DNA of 49,782 bases. Origin: a virus. Every line of letters starts with the position of its first letter. The stretch's first letter is position 1. The notes beneath the pieces were generated by a model. It saw only the letters and a program-made list of their open reading frames with translations. It made no database searches and was not told the origin of the DNA. The translations under genes and the position numbers were made by a program. This document shows, piece after piece, positions 14,422-21,066 of the stretch. The stretch lies in the IMG/VR virus record IMGVR_UViG_3300030329_006014, positions 1-49,782 of that record, one strand, 5' to 3'.

Positions 14422-14595
14422 TTATCTCCAAATGTCTGGGTTTTCTTCTCTTTTTCTCCTCATATAGTCACGTTTTTGTTTTCTTCGTCTTTCGAGGTCT
14501 TTGTTATCATACCTCTTTCGAGCTTTTTTTAAAGCTTTTTTTCCTTTTCCTGTTTTTAGATATTTCTTTTGAGATTTATATTTTTCCTTTTTCAT
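14422..14595 (-). CDS. very basic small protein (57 aa)
   Basis: Lys/Arg make up about half of the residues (KALKKARKRYDNKDLERRR). The N-terminal part resembles the basic helix found before HNH or endonuclease VII-like modules, but no catalytic motif follows. The ATG lies 2 nt after the conserved GGTGGACGATATA element found downstream of tRNA-Leu. Likely nucleic-acid-binding; function unknown. Confidence 0.6.
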   Translation of the reverse strand: MKKEKYKSQKKYLKTGKGKKALKKARKRYDNKDLERRRKQKRDYMRRKREENPDIWR

Positions 14596-14597
14596 AA

Positions 14598-14640
14598 TAT
14601 ATCGTCCACCTTTAGGGCAAAATTTTGTCCCGTTTTAAAA
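14598..14640 (-). repeat. bipartite element downstream of tRNA-Leu (copy 1)
   Basis: Minus strand TTTTAAAACG, 20 nt, GGTGGACGATATA, starting 17 nt after the tRNA CCA end. The same two blocks occur with identical spacing after tRNA-Gly (16371-16413). See findings. Confidence 0.7.
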
Positions 14641-14657
14641 TTGGTTTTTTTTGTTTT

Positions 14658-14746
14658 TGGTAGGGAAGGCGGGACTCGAACCCGCACGGCTTTTAATGGC
14701 CAATGGATTTTAAGTCCATCGTGTCTACCAATTCCACCACTTCCCC
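14658..14746 (-). tRNA. tRNA-Leu (UAA)
   Basis: Minus strand. Acceptor GGGGAAG/CTTCCCT (one G-U), anticodon stem ATGGA/TCCAT with loop CTTAAAA giving UAA, a long variable arm typical of leucine tRNAs, T arm GCGGG-TTCGAGT-CCCGC, encoded CCA. Reads UUA. Confidence 0.93.
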
Positions 14747-14757
14747 GTGGAATTAGA

Positions 14758-15027
14758 TTACTTATATTTTTCATGAAGGCCAGCATGAACTTCTGCATGA
14801 CAATTTTTACAAACTAATATTGTTTTATCAGCTTCTTTTTTTAACCTTTTTAAAGACAAATCCCTAGCTGCTCCTAGAGCAAAGCTTTTTTTGCCTGTGT
14901 GATGAAAATCTAAAGCTCCATTATGTTTATCGTAGCCACAAATGCAACACCTTCCGCCTTTGTAGTCTACAAGTGCGGCTTTTTTTTCGTTCTGCCTATC
15001 CACGTCTCTCTGTGTATATTTGCCCAC
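14758..15027 (-). CDS. HNH endonuclease (89 aa)
   Basis: Compact HNH fold: RCCICGYDKHNGALDFHHTG supplies the first zinc-binding cysteine pair and the HH of the catalytic site, and KTILVCKNCHAEVHAG supplies the second cysteine pair and the final histidine. Its start is a GTG with no obvious ribosome-binding site. It lies 11 nt upstream of tRNA-Leu. Small free-standing HNH enzymes are often mobile homing-type nicking enzymes in phages; a role in DNA packaging is also known for the family. Confidence 0.85.
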   Translation of the reverse strand: MGKYTQRDVDRQNEKKAALVDYKGGRCCICGYDKHNGALDFHHTGKKSFALGAARDLSLKRLKKEADKTILVCKNCHAEVHAGLHEKYK

Positions 15028-15059
15028 CGCATTTTTAGACTATATTTTACAAAAAAAAA

Positions 15060-15087
15060 TTGTATTTTTTATCTTAAAAAGTAATAT
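15060..15087 (+). promoter_or_regulatory. sigma-70-type promoter for the HAD gene
   Basis: TTGTAT, 16 nt, TAATAT, then 6 nt to ATG 15094. The predicted mRNA starts at the start codon. Confidence 0.7.
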
Positions 15088-15093
15088 ATAACA

Positions 15094-15495
15094 ATGGAAC
15101 ACCCAGAAGCAGCAGAATATAAAAATATGGAATTTCACGAATCAAACAGGCTAGCTTTAGAAGGCGAAAAAAGGGTTGCCTTAGTAGATATTGATGAAAC
15201 TATATGCTTTTACTCTGGTAAAAGGCAATATAATTTAGCGGAACCTAATAATAAAAACATACAAAAAATAAACGATTTGTATGATCAAGGCTGGCACATA
15301 GTATATTGGACGGCTAGAGGAGGGTCTGAGAAATCTAAAAAAACAGGAAAATGCTATTACGATTTTACTTGGAATCAACTAGAAAATTGGGGATGTAAGT
15401 TTCACGAATTATCTACCGGAACAAAGGGAAACCATATTAAACCACCGTACGATTTAGTTGTTGATGATAAGGCGAAAAGAATAGAAGAATTATAA
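15094..15495 (+). CDS. HAD-superfamily phosphatase (133 aa)
   Basis: Motif I is VDIDETICF (D-x-D nucleophile, about residues 31-39), motif II is IVYWTARGG (Thr), and the acidic motif IV is DLVVDDKAKR near the C-terminus. The cap region is minimal. This is close in layout to polynucleotide-kinase 3'-phosphatase-like and sugar-phosphatase HAD proteins. It might dephosphorylate nucleic-acid ends or a sugar intermediate; the substrate cannot be told from sequence. It is expressed alone, from its own promoter to its own terminator. Confidence 0.85.
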   Translation: MEHPEAAEYKNMEFHESNRLALEGEKRVALVDIDETICFYSGKRQYNLAEPNNKNIQKINDLYDQGWHIVYWTARGGSEKSKKTGKCYYDFTWNQLENWGCKFHELSTGTKGNHIKPPYDLVVDDKAKRIEEL

Positions 15496-15566
15496 ATAGT
15501 AAGACATATGCAGTTTCCTTGCAATAAGGAGCCAAGGGATAGCCAAAGGTGGAGAACCCTAAAATT

Positions 15567-15602
15567 GCAGCAAGTTTCACTTCGAAACCTCTGCTGCTTT
15601 TT
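15567..15602 (+). terminator. rho-independent terminator after the HAD gene
   Basis: GCAGCA-a-GTTTC, short loop, GAAAC-ct-c-TGCTGC, then TTTTT. It sits 72 nt after the stop and ends 4 nt before the tail of the opposing tRNA-Val. Confidence 0.85.
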
Positions 15603-15605
15603 ATT

Positions 15606-15682
15606 TGGTACGAGCGGAGGGATTCGAACCCCCGACATCCACGGTGTAAACGTGGCGCTCTAGCCAACTGAGCTACGCTCGC
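15606..15682 (-). tRNA. tRNA-Val (UAC)
   Basis: Minus strand. Acceptor GCGAGCG/CGCTCGT (one G-U), anticodon stem CCACG/CGTGG with loop TTTACAC giving UAC, T arm GGGGG-TTCGAAT-CCCTC, encoded CCA. Confidence 0.93.
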
Positions 15683-15722
15683 AAAAAAAGCCCCCACCCC
15701 AAGCTAAAACCTGAAGTGAGGG
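15683..15722 (-). terminator. rho-independent terminator after the 89-aa membrane protein gene
   Basis: Minus strand: CCCTCAC and GTGGGGG pair (one G-U) across an 18-nt loop and are followed by C and seven T, ending at the 5' end of tRNA-Val. A second small hairpin, CCGCT/AGCGG, lies just before it. Confidence 0.75.
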
Positions 15723-15755
15723 TTTGGAGGTTACCGCTAGATATTCAGCGGTGAA

Positions 15756-16025
15756 TTAATTATCTTCTTTTTCAAGAGTTTGAGGAGTCTTGGGTTTAGT
15801 TGCTTGGGTCTCTGAGAAAGCTGTTGCTGTAACAGTTCCAGTAAGAGCTTGTGGAGTTCTTAGATTTTCCGCTTGCTCATCTTGGATTTTCATCATACCC
15901 GCTAAAACATACCCCGTTAAGCAAAAGTTGGCTGTGAGCAAAATGATCGCTGCACGAGCGTATACCGTCTTAACTTGAGTATATTTACTTTGGTCTGTTT
16001 CACACTTATTTTCTTTTTTATTCAT
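15756..16025 (-). CDS. single-span membrane protein (89 aa)
   Basis: Begins MNKKENKCETDQSKYTQ, has a hydrophobic span ARAAIILLTANFCLTGYVLA (about residues 23-42), then a Thr/Pro/Ala-rich tail (TGTVTATAFSETQATK) that would face the periplasm. ATG 16025 is preferred because the promoter's -10 box ends 10 nt upstream; ATG 16037 lies within that promoter. No family recognised. Confidence 0.7.
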   Translation of the reverse strand: MNKKENKCETDQSKYTQVKTVYARAAIILLTANFCLTGYVLAGMMKIQDEQAENLRTPQALTGTVTATAFSETQATKPKTPQTLEKEDN

Positions 16026-16035
16026 AAGAAGCATC

Positions 16036-16063
16036 ATCTTAGAATTGTTTTTTCTTTTGTCAA
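16036..16063 (-). promoter_or_regulatory. sigma-70-type promoter for the 89-aa membrane protein
   Basis: Minus strand: TTGACA, 16 nt, TAAGAT, then 10 nt to ATG 16025. It starts 11 nt after the CCA end of tRNA-Arg. Confidence 0.7.
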
Positions 16064-16074
16064 ATCTTTTTTTA

Positions 16075-16151
16075 TGGTACTTCCGCTGGGACTCGAACCC
16101 AGAACCCTCAGTTTAGAAGACTGATGCTCTATCCAATTGAGCTACGGAAGC
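16075..16151 (-). tRNA. tRNA-Arg (UCU)
   Basis: Minus strand. Acceptor GCTTCCG/CGGAAGT (one G-U), anticodon stem TCAGT/ACTGA with loop CTTCTAA giving UCU, T arm CTGGG-TTCGAGT-CCCAG, encoded CCA. Reads AGA, the main arginine codon of these genes. Confidence 0.93.
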
Positions 16152-16152
16152 G

Positions 16153-16323
16153 TTAAATAAAATTGAAAACTTTTAAAAATACTAGAAACCCTGTAATGGC
16201 CGCGATTACGCTTCCCATTGTCCTGACAAGCTCAAGTTTATGATTGTGTCTATCGATCCACCTTTCGTAGTTATCTCTGTTGTTGGTGAGCCTTTTCTCC
16301 CATTTTTTGTCTTCCTTTGTCAT
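16153..16323 (-). CDS. small tail-anchored membrane protein (56 aa)
   Basis: A charged N-terminal half (MTKEDKKWEKRLTNNRDNYE) is followed by a C-terminal hydrophobic segment (MGSVIAAITGFLVFLKVFNF). The polar-then-hydrophobic layout resembles small phage holin or anti-holin-like proteins but is not diagnostic. It ends 1 nt before tRNA-Arg and has its own promoter, with a 6-nt gap to the ATG. Confidence 0.65.
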   Translation of the reverse strand: MTKEDKKWEKRLTNNRDNYERWIDRHNHKLELVRTMGSVIAAITGFLVFLKVFNFI

Positions 16324-16329
16324 ACTTGA

Positions 16330-16357
16330 ATGATAAACTATTTTTTAAAAAAGTCAA
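16330..16357 (-). promoter_or_regulatory. sigma-70-type promoter for the 56-aa membrane protein
   Basis: Minus strand: TTGACT, 16 nt, TATCAT, then 6 nt to ATG 16323. Predicted leaderless transcript. Confidence 0.75.
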
Positions 16358-16370
16358 TCTACATTCTTTG

Positions 16371-16413
16371 TATATCGTCCACCCATGAATTGATTTTTTC
16401 GTTCGTTTTAAAA
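16371..16413 (-). repeat. bipartite element downstream of tRNA-Gly (copy 2)
   Basis: Minus strand TTTTAAAACG, 20 nt, GGTGGACGATATA, starting 17 nt after the CCA end of tRNA-Gly: same sequence blocks, spacing and distance as after tRNA-Leu. Confidence 0.7.
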
Positions 16414-16430
16414 ATCACTTTTTTATTTTA

Positions 16431-16504
16431 TGGAGCGGGTGGCGAGAATCGAACTCGCGTCATTAGCTTGGAAGGCTAAGGTAATACCATTATACGACAC
16501 CCGC
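16431..16504 (-). tRNA. tRNA-Gly (UCC)
   Basis: Minus strand. Perfect acceptor GCGGGTG/CACCCGC, anticodon stem TTAGC/GCTAA with loop CTTCCAA giving UCC, T arm GCGAG-TTCGATT-CTCGC, discriminator U, encoded CCA. Reads GGA. Confidence 0.93.
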
Positions 16505-16536
16505 GCCACAAGACCTAGCATAAAAGCTTTTTTTTA

Positions 16537-16905
16537 TTAGTCAATTGCTATTGTAATAGCTTTAGCTTTTTCAAGCTTAGGTATGGTTATTGTAAGTAAT
16601 CCGTCTTCATGTTTCGCTGATAAGCTTGAGGGCTCCGCTTCATCAGGTAGAGCAAAAGAGCATGAGGCGGCTGTATCTTCGCCCTTATTTGCTGCAACGT
16701 ATACGCGACCCTCATCAATTCTTGCCGCAATATCTTCTTTTTTAAAGCCAGCTAAGGGGATGTAATATTCGTACGAATCTTCATCCTCCCTACAATCAAT
16801 GCTGCTGTCTCTTTTGCGCCAATGGAGATTGCCATCAAAGAAAGCGTTGTCCCAGTTAGTTAAAAGATTATCAAACAATGAATTCGTTAATATAATATTT
16901 CTCAT
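16537..16905 (-). CDS. small heat-shock protein Hsp20 (122 aa)
   Basis: Alpha-crystallin domain from about residue 40: YEYYIPLAGFKKEDIAARID, then VYVAANKG, SFALPDEAEPSSLSA and the closing GLLTITIPK strand. The N-terminal arm (SLFDNLLTNWDNAFFD) resembles bacterial and cyanophage Hsp20. It should bind unfolded proteins as an ATP-independent chaperone during infection. The 260-nt region upstream can form alternative hairpins ending in a terminator-like one, so expression may be controlled by RNA structure (inference). Confidence 0.9.
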   Translation of the reverse strand: MRNIILTNSLFDNLLTNWDNAFFDGNLHWRKRDSSIDCREDEDSYEYYIPLAGFKKEDIAARIDEGRVYVAANKGEDTAASCSFALPDEAEPSSLSAKHEDGLLTITIPKLEKAKAITIAID

Positions 16906-16965
16906 AATAGATTAATTAAGCAATCGCCATGCCAACTGTTTTTTTCTATTTTTCAAGTAAATTTT

Positions 16966-17116
16966 AAAAAAAAAGAGACACCATGTCCCTTCTTATCTAA
17001 AAAAGTGTAGTAAAATAATGTCTCATTTAAAAGTTTTATTTTAAGATGTTTTCCTAACAGTGTAATATATACTATATAGAAAAGTAGATAGTAAAACAAG
17101 GTCTTAAGATGAGACA
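16966..17116 (-). promoter_or_regulatory. candidate attenuator/leader upstream of Hsp20
   Basis: Minus strand, 5' to 3': TGTCTCAT (17116-17109), its exact complement ATGAGACA (17026-17019), then GGGACA-TGG-TGTCTC (16989-16975) followed by nine T. The middle block can pair with either outer TGTCTC block, so a terminator hairpin and an alternative fold exclude each other. A TTTACT/TATATT promoter-like pair lies inside. No gene is seen in this 260-nt gap. Confidence 0.4.
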
Positions 17117-17168
17117 ACTTTACCGAGGAGGATATATTATAGTTTTACTTTTCGATATTTGAAAATGA

Positions 17169-17519
17169 TCATTTTTTCTTTACCCTTTTTCTTGGAGGGG
17201 GAGGTTCGCTGTTGGTAAGACTCTCGTCTTTTCTCCATCCTTGACGATATAAAAAAGCAGCTACAGTGTTTGCAAATTTATAAACTTCTTTCTCACTTTT
17301 ATCCCAAAAAAAAGCATGACAAATTTCATGTACGATAGTATTCAACTCTGACTTTGGGGTTAGGTATGGATTAATATAGATTCGGGGGTCATCTTCTTCG
17401 GGGTCGTGACAATATCCATCAGCTTTTCCGTAGTGAGCAGTATTAGGCTTTCTGAAATAAATTTCATACCTTATGCCTTGAGCATTTCTAAATTTAAAAC
17501 AGAAGTTTTTTTTACTCAT
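17169..17519 (-). CDS. HExxH zinc-metallopeptidase-like protein (116 aa)
   Basis: Contains TIVHEICHAFFWDKSEKEV (about residues 61-79), the HExxH zinc-protease motif with a glutamate downstream that could be the third ligand. The protein is short, with a basic proline-rich tail (PPPPRKRVKKK), so the domain is minimal, as in SprT-like or phage zincin proteins. ATG 17519 is chosen over an upstream TTG. A cytosolic peptidase or structural zinc protein; substrate unknown. Confidence 0.75.
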   Translation of the reverse strand: MSKKNFCFKFRNAQGIRYEIYFRKPNTAHYGKADGYCHDPEEDDPRIYINPYLTPKSELNTIVHEICHAFFWDKSEKEVYKFANTVAAFLYRQGWRKDESLTNSEPPPPRKRVKKK

Positions 17520-17560
17520 TTTTTGTCCAGCAGTCAAACTGACTACTTTCTTTTTCCTTT

Positions 17561-18319
17561 TCAGCCGCCTCGCCTAATAGGGTGGTTGTTTTTTCTGTAA
17601 TCAATCTTGTCTTTAATAAAACTTAAAAGATGAACTTTATTTTTCACGCCATGACACCAATTAGCATGATGCACTAATAGATCGCTGGGTACGTAGACAT
17701 TAGATTTTTCTTCATAACTTTTGTTTTCCCACCACAATCCACTTTGGTTGTCGTCAGAAAAGTTTTTTATACCCTGCGTATATAAGCCGTGAGTATAATA
17801 TCTTGGTGGCAAGTATCCCCAGTCGATATCACTATTTTCCCTTAATAGGTTATTTATCGTTGATTGTTCCGACGTTTCAAACGTTACGTTATGATCGGTG
17901 TGGGAGGTGAGCCTAGATCTTACACTATTAAAAAAATGTTTTAATCTTTCTGAAACTCTCATGACAAAAAACCCTCCGCACCTACCTGTAAAATCTGAAT
18001 TATGATCCTTCATAAAACAAATGTCTTTATCCCCTAGGCTTTTTTCTAAATCATTTGAAAAGTCTCCGTAAAACCTAACATCAACATCAGAAAAAAGAAC
18101 AACCTCGGAAGGCTTACAATTAGTTATGCATTCGTTAATAAAAAACTGCTTTTCAATCATTTGATTTCTCCAGCCAGAAGAAAAAAGATTTCCAGATTTA
18201 CAAACCTGAGGAACCTTCTTAACTAGAAGTGAAACATTCTCTTCGAAGGGGAAAGAATCTAAAAACCAATCTTTAAAAAATTGATCGTGGGTACTACTAT
18301 AAGAAACGCAAACCTTCAT
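17561..18319 (-). CDS. nucleotide-diphospho-sugar glycosyltransferase (252 aa)
   Basis: GT-A type fold with the metal-binding D-x-D in VVLFSDVDVRFYGD (about residues 72-85), then GGFFVMRVSERLKHFF and a C-terminal region with VHHANWCHG. This layout is that of the nucleotide-diphospho-sugar transferase family (GT77-like). It would transfer a sugar to an unknown acceptor. It overlaps the next gene by 4 nt. It is one of five glycosyltransferases in the window. Confidence 0.8.
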   Translation of the reverse strand: MKVCVSYSSTHDQFFKDWFLDSFPFEENVSLLVKKVPQVCKSGNLFSSGWRNQMIEKQFFINECITNCKPSEVVLFSDVDVRFYGDFSNDLEKSLGDKDICFMKDHNSDFTGRCGGFFVMRVSERLKHFFNSVRSRLTSHTDHNVTFETSEQSTINNLLRENSDIDWGYLPPRYYTHGLYTQGIKNFSDDNQSGLWWENKSYEEKSNVYVPSDLLVHHANWCHGVKNKVHLLSFIKDKIDYRKNNHPIRRGG

Positions 18320-18732
18320 GATTTTTTAAAAGTACAAAAGGGGACAAGATTTGATGCATCGTTGGCTACAATTTTAGCCACCTCGTCTGGCGTCTCTGTA
18401 AAAAATAATATTTCTTTTACATTTCCCAAATTTTTAAAACATATTTCTTTTACTTCCGGAGGCGACTTGAGTAAAGTATCTACGGTTTCCTTGTAGGCTT
18501 TAGTGGCGATCTCTCTTCTTTTCTTCGCGTTACAAGGACAACCCCCAATAGAATTCATAAAAGCTTTTTTAAATAGTTCCATTTGGTTCTTAAGGAGCAT
18601 AAGATTTCCTGACTGTTCTCCTTGGTCGCTTGGGAAAAAATCAGCCCAATTGGACGCGATAAAACCATTAAAATTGCTTGAACCGTATACCCTGTAGGTA
18701 TCTTGGTTTGACTGTGGAATTAGATTACTCAT
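18316..18732 (-). CDS. hypothetical protein (138 aa)
   Basis: Soluble protein beginning MSNLIPQSNQDTYRVYGSS, with a CPCNAKKRREIATKAYKE segment in the middle and a helical C-terminal half. It is coupled by short overlaps to the glycosyltransferase and the membrane protein. No family recognised. Confidence 0.75.
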   Translation of the reverse strand: MSNLIPQSNQDTYRVYGSSNFNGFIASNWADFFPSDQGEQSGNLMLLKNQMELFKKAFMNSIGGCPCNAKKRREIATKAYKETVDTLLKSPPEVKEICFKNLGNVKEILFFTETPDEVAKIVANDASNLVPFCTFKKS

Positions 18733-19078
18733 GACATTTTTTCATTAATAATTTTAAAATAAAATACAAAAACAAAGACAACCATATGTTAATTACAAAA
18801 AGACCAAAGTCTTTATACATGTAACAAGCAGCTATATTTAGCCAGAATCCAGAACAAAGAGGGCAAGACAATAGCTTTCTTAAAAAAGTCTGCTTCTCAA
18901 AAACTAACCATTCCCAATAAGATTCTCCACCTCCAAGAGATTCTAGATGTTTCTCGTACTGGTCAATTTTAAACGCCTTCTTTAAGCCAAAAAGCTTTAA
19001 ATATTGCACAAAAAAATCTGTTTCATATATATAAAACAAAACAGTTGCCACTAAGAATGGATAAACTAGCACTTCCAT
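18725..19078 (-). CDS. DUF1360-like membrane protein (117 aa)
   Basis: Two hydrophobic regions (about residues 1-20 and 88-110) flank a loop with LLSCPLCSGFWLNI, the C-x-x-C-x-G-x-W motif of DUF1360-type small membrane proteins, which are seen in phages and bacteria. The cysteine pair may bind a metal or be redox-active. Function unknown. Confidence 0.7.
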   Translation of the reverse strand: MEVLVYPFLVATVLFYIYETDFFVQYLKLFGLKKAFKIDQYEKHLESLGGGESYWEWLVFEKQTFLRKLLSCPLCSGFWLNIAACYMYKDFGLFVINIWLSLFLYFILKLLMKKCHE

Positions 19079-19102
19079 TATGGTATATATTATATCAAAT
19101 AA

Positions 19103-19519
19103 TCAATCTAGTCTAACTAATTTAATATTATACCAATTAAAAATCTCTTTAGATTGTTCGTCTCTTTCGTAAGTATCTTTGTAATAAACTTCTTGGACTC
19201 CGTAAGCAGATATCATTGTAGCGCAATAAGAACATGGCAAAAGAGTCACTGCAAGTAATTTTACTTCCCCTTTTTTGCACAAAGATAAACAATTGGCTTC
19301 GGCATGGATCATAAATTTTCTACGATAATCCCTGTCCTCCCAGAAATTTTCATAAGGCATTGATACTCCAGATGCTAAGCCGTTATAGCCCACCCCTACA
19401 ACCATGTTTTGATAATTTAAAGCGCAAGCCCCTACTTTTCGGTAGGGGTCTTCGCTTCTTTGGGAGGCTGCTTCAGCTATGCTGAGAGCGTATTGTTGCC
19501 AGCTTAACCTACTGGGCAT
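19103..19519 (-). CDS. dCMP deaminase (138 aa)
   Basis: Zinc-dependent deaminase: FMIHAEANCL supplies the ligand His72 and catalytic Glu74, and LLPCSYCATMI supplies ligands Cys96 and Cys99. VGACALN and VGYNGLASG match the dCMP deaminase branch. It converts dCMP to dUMP, feeding dTMP synthesis, in line with the ribonucleotide reductase and dNMP kinase in the window. It overlaps the AT-hook gene by 11 nt. Confidence 0.92.
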   Translation of the reverse strand: MPSRLSWQQYALSIAEAASQRSEDPYRKVGACALNYQNMVVGVGYNGLASGVSMPYENFWEDRDYRRKFMIHAEANCLSLCKKGEVKLLAVTLLPCSYCATMISAYGVQEVYYKDTYERDEQSKEIFNWYNIKLVRLD

Positions 19520-19784
19520 ATTCTGAACTAGTCTGGAAAGGCTCTCCAGTTCTTGGGGGACTCTTCTGGTATGTGACTCGTGGCCTTCCGTTCGACGTTT
19601 TCACGCATCCAACCACAGTTAAAGTGCCATCATCTACGGCTTTATTTAATTTACTGTGAATTGTAACTCTGGATACCTTTTTTGTAGAAGTGTCTACAAC
19701 ATCTTGTGCTGTAAAAATAATGTCAGGCCAATCAATATCTACTGGTGGCCGACCTCTTTTGGATGTTTTATTTTGTGTCTCCAT
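19509..19784 (-). CDS. AT-hook-containing protein (91 aa)
   Basis: The N-terminus has TSKRGRPPVDIDW, an AT-hook (R-G-R-P) able to bind AT-rich minor grooves; a second NGRPRVTY lies near the C-terminus. The middle looks like a small helix-turn-helix (SRVTIHSKLNKAVDDGTLT). Probably a DNA-binding regulator. Its ATG follows a good promoter at 10 nt. Confidence 0.75.
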   Translation of the reverse strand: METQNKTSKRGRPPVDIDWPDIIFTAQDVVDTSTKKVSRVTIHSKLNKAVDDGTLTVVGCVKTSNGRPRVTYQKSPPRTGEPFQTSSEYAQ

Positions 19785-19794
19785 CTTAGTATTG

Positions 19795-19822
19795 AGAATA
19801 GAAGGTTTTTTTATAAAGTCAA
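19795..19822 (-). promoter_or_regulatory. sigma-70-type promoter for the AT-hook/dCMP deaminase operon
   Basis: Minus strand: TTGACT, 16 nt, TATTCT, then 10 nt to ATG 19784. Confidence 0.7.
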
Positions 19823-19866
19823 GGAAGTTTTTTAGATTTGAGGAGATTTTTAAATATAATTATTAT

Positions 19867-20313
19867 ATGACCGTACAAGACGCATCGAACCAACTTTTCG
19901 AGTGGTTTGAAAAACACAACAGCTTTGAGGTAGGTAAGGATATAAAAGGCTTAATACCTATAATGGAAAACGAAGAGGCTGATACTATTGCGGTGAAAAT
20001 TGCTCTAGAAAACTTAGAAGAAATGGGGCTTCTAGCATCCAAGGAATACGCAGATAAAAGGTATTTTATTCTTTCAAAACCCGTGGATGGATTTCAGCAA
20101 AGCGTTGAAATAGGTCCGTTCGTGGCAAAATATATTGGCCATGAAATAAATGAGTTCTGCATTCTCATAAATGACCAAACCGATTCTTGTCAAACAGCAA
20201 GCATATCAGAAAAAGACTTAAAAAATCTAGTACACATTGCTCAGTTTTATAAACAAAAAGTTATGGAAAAAGAAGCTTTACTGGGCAATAATGAGGCTGA
20301 AGAAGATGACTAG
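19867..20313 (+). CDS. hypothetical protein (148 aa)
   Basis: Begins MTVQDASNQLFEWFEKHNS. The first 65 residues read like a winged helix (ALENLEEMGLLASKEYAD and KRYFILSKP), and the C-terminus is a helix with an acidic tail. ATG 19867 is preferred because a TATAAT box ends 6 nt before it, the spacing seen at other starts. It may be a DNA-binding regulator. It overlaps the next gene by 8 nt. Confidence 0.7.
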   Translation: MTVQDASNQLFEWFEKHNSFEVGKDIKGLIPIMENEEADTIAVKIALENLEEMGLLASKEYADKRYFILSKPVDGFQQSVEIGPFVAKYIGHEINEFCILINDQTDSCQTASISEKDLKNLVHIAQFYKQKVMEKEALLGNNEAEEDD

Positions 20314-20557
20314 AAAAAAAGCATTAAAATTATTAGAAGGTTTGGGCAGTAGTTTTGAGAAAGAAAAGGGGCTGGAAGATGCTGCTTCTGTTATATTTGT
20401 ATTAGCTGGAACTGTTGCCTTGGGAAATGAAGAAGCCCTTCGGTCTTTATGTCATCACAACGCTACGTGGGCGGCCGAAGCCTTAAGAATCGTGCAAGAA
20501 AATCAGAAGAATGACGAAGCCCCTCCACCAGAATCACCATTAATTTTACCAGATTAA
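20306..20557 (+). CDS. hypothetical protein (83 aa)
   Basis: Begins MTRKKALKLLEGLGSSFEK and is helical, ending in a proline-rich tail (PPPESPLILPD). Its start lies inside the end of the preceding gene, so it is translationally coupled. It is followed by the long structured non-coding region. No family recognised. Confidence 0.7.
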   Translation: MTRKKALKLLEGLGSSFEKEKGLEDAASVIFVLAGTVALGNEEALRSLCHHNATWAAEALRIVQENQKNDEAPPPESPLILPD

Positions 20558-20559
20558 AA

Positions 20560-21010
20560 TAATTTCTTGCAAGGTAAAAAAATAATGCTAGCATTCACCC
20601 AGTTCTTTGTTAGCGGTGAATAGCTTGTGGAGGCTAACTCCACACAACTCATAAGAGACCACAGGCCCGTAAAAAGACCTTGGCTAATTAGACCTAATAA
20701 GTCTACTGTTATTTCGGGAAAAAGCGGCAGTTGAAGCCAATGTAAGTAGAAATACTTAAGCTAGAAACTTCATCCTCCCAAGAGGAAAAAGGATAAGCAG
20801 TCATAAAAAAAGTCCCACCGCATAATAAAAAGAATTACATAATTTAACGAGTCAGCAAGCGAGACTAAAAGAGGTTAACGCGACGGACTGAAGCGGCTTT
20901 GTTAAAGGTAAAATTTGTTTTCAAGTGGACAGCTATGTTCTTTTCCGAAAGCCTTCGGCTTTCTTCAACCCAGAGAAAAAATTAAAGGATAAGCAGTCCT
21001 TCGAAGATTG
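20560..21010 (+). ncRNA. candidate large structured non-coding RNA
   Basis: About 450 nt without a credible gene. Visible helices: ATTCACC/GGTGAAT (20593-20621), TTGTGGAG/CTCCACACAA (20625-20647), TAGAC/GTCTA (20689-20705), TAAGTA-GAAA-TACTTA (20743-20758), CCTC/GAGG (20774-20785) and GAAAGCC-TTC-GGCTTTC (20947-20963). A 12-nt direct repeat GGATAAGCAGTC occurs at 20791 and 20987, and GGACTG (20885) can pair with CAGTCC (20994). No tmRNA, RNase P or group I/II intron core was recognised. Promoter and 3' end are not clear. Confidence 0.5.
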
Positions 21011-21066
21011 TTATATTTATATTTTATTTGTTAGATTTATTAACTTGAATATTTTTTATATTTTAT

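Noticed and set aside
14658-16504. Prophage attachment sites at the tRNA genes
   Set aside because: The tRNAs are phage-encoded with CCA ends, and no integrase gene or direct repeat pair typical of att sites was found. The bipartite element after two of them is not a copy of tRNA sequence.
17060-17066. Plus-strand GTGTAAT in the Hsp20 upstream region
   Set aside because: No plus-strand gene follows, so it was not listed as a promoter motif.
19076-19110. Leaderless promoter for the DUF1360-like gene
   Set aside because: TTGATT and TATAAT-like sequences exist upstream of 19078 but not with a workable spacing.
20560-21060. Group I or II intron, or tmRNA
   Set aside because: No P/Q/R/S core, no domain V-like hairpin, no flanking broken gene, no tRNA-like ends and no tag frame were found. 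Left as an unassigned structured RNA.
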